A stretch of DNA of 39,408 nt. Origin: Lachnospiraceae bacterium. Its GTDB lineage: Bacteria > Bacillota > Clostridia > Lachnospirales > Lachnospiraceae. The DNA lies in the NCBI GenBank assembly GCA_017442865.1, contig JAFRXK010000051.1:1-39408 (forward strand). The letters run 5' to 3'. This document shows, in pieces, positions 33,984-39,408 of the stretch. The translations under genes were made by a program, and so were the position numbers. Below the pieces are notes generated by a model that was given only the letters and a program-made list of their open reading frames with translations, was not told the origin of the DNA and ran no database searches. Numbering within the stretch: the stretch's first letter is position 1; each line of letters opens with the position of its first letter.

Positions 33984-34856
33984 ATGGCAGTAAGCTGTGT
34001 GATTTTAAATTATAATGACCATACCACGACGCTAAAGCTTGTAAACCGCATAAGGGACTACAAGAACCTTGATTATGTGGTGGTAGTAGATAATGCGTCG
34101 ACCGATGATTCGGCAAAGCATCTTGAGAAGCTTGCCGGCGGCAAGGTCATTTTTATACAAAATGATTCAAACAAGGGCTATGGCGCGGGCAATAATGTCG
34201 GCATAAAGTACAGCCGGGATGTGCTTTCATGCAAATATGTCCTTATAGCAAACCCGGATGTGGAATTTGAGGATGAGACCGTAGGCGCGCTTGTTGCAGG
34301 CTTTGATAAGGCTGATAACTGTGCGGTTGTTTCGTGTGTTATGAAAAATGCAGAGGGAACGCCGCAGATAAGCGGCTGGAGAAACTACGGTTTTATGAAA
34401 AATCTGCTTTCCACAGAGCCTGTGTGCATCAGACTTTTCAGGAATGTATTGCATTACCCTAAGAAATACTTTGAAAATAAAGAATGGTGCGAGGTTGAGG
34501 CTGTACCGGGCTCGCTTCTTATGGTAGACGCAGAAAAGATGTCTGACGTGGGACTTTATGACGAGAATATGTTCCTTTATGAGGAGGAGCGCACGCTGGG
34601 CTTTAAGCTTAAACAAAAAGGCTACAAGACGGTGCTTTTATTAGACCATTCATATATACACAGGCATTCTGTTTCAATCAAAAAATCAGTCAAATCAGCG
34701 GTGGCAAGACAGAAGATACTGCACAAAACAAAGATGTATTATTACAAGGAGTACCTTCACATTAACAAAGTGCAGGAGCTTTTTGCGAGGGTCTGGCTCG
34801 GGCTTGTGATGCTTGAGGTGAGGATAGCGACAGGAGTGTTTAAGATAAGCTGGTAA
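33984..34856 (+). CDS. Glycosyltransferase family 2
   Basis: A 290-residue GT-A enzyme with CVILNYNDHTTTLKLV at the N-terminus, VVVDNASTDDSAKHLEKL (about residues 34-51), a NKGYGAGNNVGIKYS stretch, and NPDVEFED with the DxE-type metal site (about 91-98). The FLYEEERTLGFKLKQKGY segment near 199-216 is the acceptor-binding region of the rhamnosyltransferase-like GT2 group. It starts 16 bases after the GT8 gene. It should act in the same repeat-unit pathway. Confidence 0.88.
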   Translation: MAVSCVILNYNDHTTTLKLVNRIRDYKNLDYVVVVDNASTDDSAKHLEKLAGGKVIFIQNDSNKGYGAGNNVGIKYSRDVLSCKYVLIANPDVEFEDETVGALVAGFDKADNCAVVSCVMKNAEGTPQISGWRNYGFMKNLLSTEPVCIRLFRNVLHYPKKYFENKEWCEVEAVPGSLLMVDAEKMSDVGLYDENMFLYEEERTLGFKLKQKGYKTVLLLDHSYIHRHSVSIKKSVKSAVARQKILHKTKMYYYKEYLHINKVQELFARVWLGLVMLEVRIATGVFKISW

Positions 34857-34880
34857 GGCCGGATTTTCAGAGGTATACAC

Positions 34881-35645
34881 ATGAACACAGAATTACTATA
34901 TAAAATGATATTTAAGAGAAAATCCTTTCATCTGTTCAGGGGCACGGACGGATATATTACGGATGAAGAATTAAATTCGATAAAAGAGTTTTACTCACAG
35001 ATTACTCCGCTGGCAGAAGATATCAGGGTTGATATGAAGATTGTTGAGGCGGACAAGACTACCTGTAAGCGCGGTGAGGAGTACTGCATTTTGCTGTACA
35101 GTGAGTGCAGGGAGAATTACCTGCACAATATCGGGTACATCGGAGAGCAGCTTGATTTGTTTCTTGCTTCGAAAAATATAGGAGCGCTGTGGTTCGGTAT
35201 CGGCAAGACGGAGCAGAGGTCTGAAGAGGGGCTGGAATATGTTATTATGATTGCAATTGCGAAGATGCCGGAGGACAAATTCCGCAAGGACATGTTCAAA
35301 TCCAAGAGAAAGCCGCTTGATGAAATATGGCAGGGAGAGCTTACTGAGTACGCAAACATTGTGAGATTTGCGCCGAGTGCATGCAACTCGCAGCCGTGGA
35401 TTGTGGAGAACCACGGTGACAGGCTTAGCGTTTACCGATACAAAAAGCCGGGAAAGCGCGGCATTATGCCTGCGGCGAAGGTGAGTTTTTATAACAGGAT
35501 AGATATGGGCATTTTCCTGTGCTTTCTGGAGCTTTGCCTTGGGCATGAGGGATATGCATTTACGAGGAAGCTCTATGTTGATAATGCTGAGGAGTCGGTG
35601 GAAAAAACGCCGGTGGCAGAGTACGGGCTTCACAAAAATATTTAG
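34881..35645 (+). CDS. Nitroreductase-family protein
   Basis: A 254-residue protein. The motif FAPSACNSQPWIVE (about residues 170-183) is a strong mark of the FMN-dependent nitroreductase fold, and GYIGEQLDLFLASKNIGALWFGIGK (about 80-105) matches the flavin-binding helix region. An odd feature is the order: the arrangement looks like the double-domain TM1586-type enzymes rather than a classical NfsA/NfsB. The initial FKRKSFHLF resembles the usual RRSxRxF start. The substrate is unknown. It lies between the glycosyltransferases and a HAD protein. Confidence 0.8.
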   Translation: MNTELLYKMIFKRKSFHLFRGTDGYITDEELNSIKEFYSQITPLAEDIRVDMKIVEADKTTCKRGEEYCILLYSECRENYLHNIGYIGEQLDLFLASKNIGALWFGIGKTEQRSEEGLEYVIMIAIAKMPEDKFRKDMFKSKRKPLDEIWQGELTEYANIVRFAPSACNSQPWIVENHGDRLSVYRYKKPGKRGIMPAAKVSFYNRIDMGIFLCFLELCLGHEGYAFTRKLYVDNAEESVEKTPVAEYGLHKNI

Positions 35646-35660
35646 ACGGAGAAGACTGGC

Positions 35661-36356
35661 ATGATAAAAGCAGTAATTTTTGATATGTTTGAGACTTTAA
35701 TAACGCATTTTGACAGCCCACTGTATTTTGGAAGGCAGATAGCTGAGGATGCGGGACTTTGTGAGGCGGTTTTCCGGGAAATCTGGGATGCCACAGAGGA
35801 TGAGCGCACTGTAGGGAGAATGTCATTTGAAGAGGTGATTGAGAAAATTCTTAAAGTAAATGGCTGTTATACCGAAGAAAAGATGAACACAATCATTTCT
35901 AAGCGAATTGCAGTCAAAAAAGATTGCTTTAATCATTTACATAGTGAAATAATACCGATGCTTGCACAGTTAAAGGCAAGAGGGATTAAAATCGGGCTTA
36001 TAAGCAACTGCTTTTCAGAGGAGACTGCGGTAATCAGGGAGAGCGTGCTGTTTCCGTATTTTGACGAGGTGTGCTTATCCTATGAGCAGGGCATGGCAAA
36101 GCCTGATACGAGAATATTCTTAAGGTGTATGGAGCATTTGAAGGTAAATGCCGACGAATGTCTTTATGTCGGCGACGGAGGAAGCCTTGAGCTTGAAACC
36201 GCTAAAAAGCTAGGCATGAAGCCGCTGCAGGCGGCCTGGTATCTTAAGCAGGGGACAACACAGCCGGCAAAAAGAAAAGAGGGTTTTGTTCAGCTCGAGA
36301 CACCGATGGAGGTAGTCGGGGTTATTGATAAAGACAGGATAGATAGCAGATTATAG
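35661..36356 (+). CDS. HAD-family hydrolase with Phe in place of the second Asp
   Basis: A 231-residue HAD protein. Motif I is FDMFETL: nucleophile Asp8 is present, but the second Asp of DxDxT is Phe. Motif II is LISNC (near 113), Lys in GMAKPDT gives motif III and VGDGGSLELETAKKLGM gives motif IV. A helical cap occupies about residues 15-85. The second Asp normally acts as acid/base in phosphatases; substitutions here occur in dehalogenase-like members, so the activity may differ from a simple phosphatase. It starts 15 bases after the nitroreductase. Confidence 0.85.
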   Translation: MIKAVIFDMFETLITHFDSPLYFGRQIAEDAGLCEAVFREIWDATEDERTVGRMSFEEVIEKILKVNGCYTEEKMNTIISKRIAVKKDCFNHLHSEIIPMLAQLKARGIKIGLISNCFSEETAVIRESVLFPYFDEVCLSYEQGMAKPDTRIFLRCMEHLKVNADECLYVGDGGSLELETAKKLGMKPLQAAWYLKQGTTQPAKRKEGFVQLETPMEVVGVIDKDRIDSRL

Positions 36357-36428
36357 GATAAGGGATATACTCAGTTCTTGTTTAATTGAAATTATAGTAG
36401 TAATTATTTAAAAATCCATTATATAGCG

Positions 36429-36457
36429 TTGATGTTCTAGACATATTAGAATATAAT
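36429..36457 (+). promoter_or_regulatory. Promoter of the decayed toxin-antitoxin locus
   Basis: TTGATG (36429-36434) and TATAAT (36452-36457) are 17 bases apart. The palindrome at 36434-36468 covers the spacer, the -10 box and the likely start site. Confidence 0.75.
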
Positions 36458-36468
36458 ATGTCTAGAAC
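36434..36468. promoter_or_regulatory. Palindromic operator overlapping the promoter
   Basis: gttctagacatatta (36434-36448), 5-base centre, taatatgtctagaac (36454-36468): a perfect 15-bp inverted repeat with core TCTAGACATAT. Autorepression by an antitoxin-toxin complex binding such a palindrome is the rule for Phd/YefM systems. Confidence 0.85.
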
Positions 36469-36487
36469 AATATTTAAGGTGATTATT

Positions 36488-36559
36488 ATGTTATCAATTA
36501 AGGAGACAATCAGACCGTCAGCAGATTTGAGGAATCATTATAATGAGGTTTCAAGATAG
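36488..36559 (+). pseudogene. Truncated Phd/YefM-type antitoxin
   Basis: A 23-codon open frame starting MLSIKETIRPSADLRNHYNE. The IRPSADLRNHYNEVS segment is the first helix-strand-helix of Phd/YefM antitoxins, which are usually 80-95 residues. A stop follows, and the next sequence is the C-terminal half of a toxin in the +1 frame, so the rest of the antitoxin is missing. AAGGTG lies seven bases before the ATG. The remaining part is the DNA-binding N-terminus, but probably too short to dimerise. Confidence 0.75.
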
Positions 36560-36758
36560 TGCAATAGAGTATTTGAACGACGATCCTTATATAGGAAAAG
36601 AACCAAATTATCTTGTGCTAAAGCGACAGGGATACAGAGTTCTCATACCAAAGAAGGATATGATTTTTTTTAAGATTGATGAAGTTGAAAAGATAATTAC
36701 GGTATATGCGGTTACAGACCAAAGAAGCGATTATGTAAATATTATCAGAGGCCTGTAG
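36543..36758 (+). pseudogene. 5'-truncated RelE/ParE-family toxin
   Basis: A 71-codon open frame overlapping the antitoxin remnant. From SAIEYLNDDPYIG onward it resembles the C-terminal half of RelE/ParE toxins: LKRQGYRVLI, a central FFKIDEVEKIITVYAV strand pair and the final DQRSDYVNIIRGL. Full toxins are about 100-110 residues; the missing N-terminal portion would contain the first helical hairpin. A single deletion of the distal antitoxin and proximal toxin explains both fragments. Confidence 0.75.
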
Positions 36759-36938
36759 TTTGTCAGATAGCTGAAATAATATATGGGGATTCTGATTAAG
36801 GGATTTTCACCTTTATGACAGAACAAAGGAGGTATATTGTGACTGAAAAGAAAATAACAGGGATGCGGGAGCGTTCTTGATTATTATTGGTAAAACATCT
36901 GTTTTACTGAGAATTATATAATTGAGGAGGAATTTTAT

Positions 36939-39408
36939 ATGGAGAGTATTAGGAAAAGTAGTTTTAAACGTATCGGGGCCGTTTTGCTGGTTTTATTCAT
37001 GATTATGACGCAGCTTGCGCCTGTTACAGAGGCCGTTGGCAAAAGCACATCGGCAAAAGCACAGGATAAAGAGGTGCAGACAAACCATGATTTGCCGGTA
37101 TATTACGGGGATGGTGAGATAGTAAGCGGTATTGTGTTTAAGGCGGGGGACAAGATACTGCTTAGTAAAGCACTGAGTATTTATACTGCGGATGGAACAA
37201 ATTCTATCGTACCGGCAAACACAGAGGTTGATGTAATTATGAATCCGGGAAGTAATTCTTCGAATTATCCTCTTGCTGTAAGCTATGATGATCAGATTAT
37301 AGTAATGGGAAGTAACTATGCTAAAGAAGAATCAGGAAGTGCTAGGCCTCTTGACACTATGTTAGCATATACAGTAACAGAGGATGACACAACGGTAACA
37401 ATTTCTGACATAAGACGCAACTATGCTTATGTTGAAAGTACGCCTATTACTATTGCACCTTCCGCTGCAAATAACGCACCTAAACGAGGGGATATATTCT
37501 GTGCAACTAATCCATACACATCGATGGGCAGTGGCAATGCAAGTGTGATAGGACCTGACGGCAATAAGTATTCAGTCAGAAAGCTTGATAAAAATGCAAA
37601 TTTCATTGATAGCAACGGTAATATTGTAATTAATTCAGAAGGAAACAATGCATGGCTGGTTACAGATGTAAGCGTAGTAACTGTGGGTGGAAGATTAAAC
37701 ACCTATACATTTACAGTTGAACCGTGTAACTATACGGAGTATTTTAATGTAATTGCTGATGCCGGTATTTTAGTTGAGGGAGCTGTTGACGGTAAAGTTC
37801 AGTTAGCAAAAAGCGTTACATTTAAATCCAGATATCCGTATATGGTTGAAAACAGAACAAGGATGACACTTATAAACATGGTGAAAGATGGAGATTATTA
37901 TGTCTGCACCATACAAGGTGTTAACAGGGATTTATATGCTGAAAGAAGATCGGTTATTTATACGTCTGAAGAATTAGCTAATGCAAAAACCGGAGATGTA
38001 TTTATACCTAGAGAGCAGTTTGTATATGATACACAGATTACACCGCATCTTAACCAGTTTATTATGTTTGGCACATTGATGACTTCAAAGTCGAACAGTA
38101 CAAATACAAGATATAATTCAAGCTCACTAGGTGTCGGAACAAGTGGAACCAGAACTATTTTTACTGATTTAACCATAGAAGATGAAAATTATAAGTATCG
38201 TCCTATGGTGAATCAGGAAACAGAGGGAAATTCATGGTTTATCATGAACATTACATCTAATGATATAGAGTTCTGCGGCTTTTCGTATGATGATTTTGCC
38301 ATGACATATACTCATCAGAATGCAGTTGCGCCTACATGTACAGAGGACGGCATAATGGAGCACTGGGTTGACCTTGACGGATTTTGCTTCGCTGATGAGG
38401 AAGGTACACAGTATCTGGAGAGCGTAGTTGTTCCTGCAACAGACCATGCATGGGGAGTGCCTGTTTATGAATGGCAGGCAACAGCAAACGGATACACTTG
38501 CAAGGCAACCCGTACCTGTCAGAATGATGAAACACATGTTGAAACAGAAACTGTCAATGCAGGTACTACTATCAGATTAGATCCGACCTGCGAATCAGAT
38601 GGTGTTCAGGGATATGCGGCATTTTTTGATAATCCGGCATTTGTTACACAGACAAAGAGCGATATTCTTGAGGCAACAGGACACGCATATGAAATAACAG
38701 GATGGAACTGGGAAGAGACAGCCAACGGATATACTGCACAGGCAGTATGTGAATGTGAAAACTGCCATGACATCAAGAATTATGATGCCGAGGTAAGCAA
38801 GGTTAACGCTCTTCAGAATATAAATTATACTGCAACAGTAACTATTGATAATGTTGATTATTCAGCGCTCAAGTCAGTAGAAGCAGAATATGGCTTTGAG
38901 GTAGAGAACGGATATATTATTCAGGGCGCAAAGGACGTATATTCTTACGCGGACGCGGTAACTGTTAAGGCTGATGCGGTTAAGGACGGTCAGACATTTG
39001 CCGGTTGGTACCTTGATGGTACTCTTGTTTCTACAAATACAACTTATACATTCTATGTAAAGAGGGATATGACTGTTGCAGCAAGATATGAGGATACACC
39101 TGTAGAAGAACAGGCAGTAGCAGCAGTTGTGATTACACGTACCAATATCGAGAGCAACAAGCAGAGAGTTGTATTTTCACTTACATGGTCTCTTCCGAAG
39201 GGATGCAGGCTGTTAGAGAGCGGAATTGTCAGGGCATATGACAGCGGTGAGAATCTTGATCTTGAGCATGTGGACAATACAAATATTAAGAATCATGTTG
39301 CAACGAACAAGACCGCAAATGGTAACTGTAACTTCAACCTTAATGTAAGTGCAACAACAAAATTAAGGACAATATATGCCACGGCATATGTGAAGTATCT
39401 GGATAAGT
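36939..39408 (+). CDS. Secreted surface protein with InlB-like repeat, partial
   Basis: An open frame of 823 codons that runs off the window end without a stop. The ATG at 36939 follows GAGGAGG. The N-terminus is a signal peptide: basic ESIRKSSFKR, a hydrophobic core to about residue 26 and a probable cleavage region near TEAVG. Residues 30-430 are beta-rich and Ser/Thr/Asn-rich without a known motif. From about 450 come cysteine-containing segments of the PTCTEDG and GYTCKATRTC type and a GHAYEITGWNWEE segment, repeated once in variant form. GQTFAGWYLDGTLV...YTFYVKRDMTVAARYE (about 687-718) is an InlB B-repeat (Flg_new) domain. This is the plan of large Lachnospiraceae cell-surface proteins. 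The anchor must lie beyond the window. Confidence 0.85.
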   Translation, partial: MESIRKSSFKRIGAVLLVLFMIMTQLAPVTEAVGKSTSAKAQDKEVQTNHDLPVYYGDGEIVSGIVFKAGDKILLSKALSIYTADGTNSIVPANTEVDVIMNPGSNSSNYPLAVSYDDQIIVMGSNYAKEESGSARPLDTMLAYTVTEDDTTVTISDIRRNYAYVESTPITIAPSAANNAPKRGDIFCATNPYTSMGSGNASVIGPDGNKYSVRKLDKNANFIDSNGNIVINSEGNNAWLVTDVSVVTVGGRLNTYTFTVEPCNYTEYFNVIADAGILVEGAVDGKVQLAKSVTFKSRYPYMVENRTRMTLINMVKDGDYYVCTIQGVNRDLYAERRSVIYTSEELANAKTGDVFIPREQFVYDTQITPHLNQFIMFGTLMTSKSNSTNTRYNSSSLGVGTSGTRTIFTDLTIEDENYKYRPMVNQETEGNSWFIMNITSNDIEFCGFSYDDFAMTYTHQNAVAPTCTEDGIMEHWVDLDGFCFADEEGTQYLESVVVPATDHAWGVPVYEWQATANGYTCKATRTCQNDETHVETETVNAGTTIRLDPTCESDGVQGYAAFFDNPAFVTQTKSDILEATGHAYEITGWNWEETANGYTAQAVCECENCHDIKNYDAEVSKVNALQNINYTATVTIDNVDYSALKSVEAEYGFEVENGYIIQGAKDVYSYADAVTVKADAVKDGQTFAGWYLDGTLVSTNTTYTFYVKRDMTVAARYEDTPVEEQAVAAVVITRTNIESNKQRVVFSLTWSLPKGCRLLESGIVRAYDSGENLDLEHVDNTNIKNHVATNKTANGNCNFNLNVSATTKLRTIYATAYVKYLDK

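Noticed and set aside
36877..36922. TTGATT and TATAAT before the surface-protein gene as a promoter
   Set aside because: Spacing is 34 bases, and a start after this TATAAT would remove the ribosome-binding site.

Overview
The window looks like a low-to-moderate GC Firmicute chromosome, most likely a gut Lachnospiraceae. The signs are a Gram-positive set (GreA, CdaA/CdaR, HPr with His15 and Ser46, lipoproteins, an SH3b cell-wall hydrolase, a clostripain-like peptidase), strong AGGAGG ribosome-binding sites, TTGACA/TATAAT promoters, and small uncharacterised proteins typical of that family. This is inference from protein families; there is no rRNA in the window. Every gene I can support lies on the + strand. 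I see no tRNA, rRNA, CRISPR array, intact transposase or integrase.

Layout. (1) 1-1750: a visibly AT-rich operon of a small GTPase, a helical 90-aa protein and a zinc-ribbon protein with a hydrophobic tail, with its own promoter and terminator; probably acquired. (2) 1861-8270: lipoprotein C11 peptidase, recJ, apt, a ThrH-type phosphatase and a TrmH-type rRNA/tRNA methyltransferase. Tandem repeats that seem to derive from the ends of apt and thrH fill the two gaps after them. (3) 8486-10271: a cell-wall hydrolase with its own promoter and terminator. (4) 10515-15053: NfeD/SPFH pair, then six small proteins of mostly unknown role (DUF2500, membrane proteins, isoprenylcysteine-methyltransferase-like protein, zinc ribbon, DUF4177-like). 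(5) 15146-20524: iron alcohol dehydrogenase plus aldehyde dehydrogenase, argF, a small membrane protein, birA and a small acidic protein. (6) 20531-24471: lipoprotein, unknown protein, an internally deleted DUF1016 nuclease gene ending in a hairpin-rich element, two methyltransferases and a small membrane protein.

(7) 24476-26262: dusB-type tRNA-dihydrouridine synthase and greA, the latter behind a perfect consensus promoter. (8) 26361-30072: two uncharacterised membrane proteins immediately before cdaA-cdaR, the cyclic-di-AMP synthase and its YbbR-domain partner. (9) 30279-36356: an HPr-like phosphocarrier followed by a surface-polysaccharide set (Wzy-like polymerase, GT2, GT8, GT2), then a nitroreductase-like protein and a HAD hydrolase. 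(10) 36429-36758: a decayed Phd/YefM-RelE toxin-antitoxin locus whose palindromic operator/promoter is still perfect. (11) 36939-39408: a secreted, probably surface-anchored repeat protein that runs off the window.

Most genes are ordinary housekeeping. The most interesting features are the left-edge GTPase module, the toxin-antitoxin remnant with intact operator, the deleted DUF1016 gene with its structured tail, the gene-end tandem repeats, and the conserved-looking unknown membrane proteins next to cdaA.
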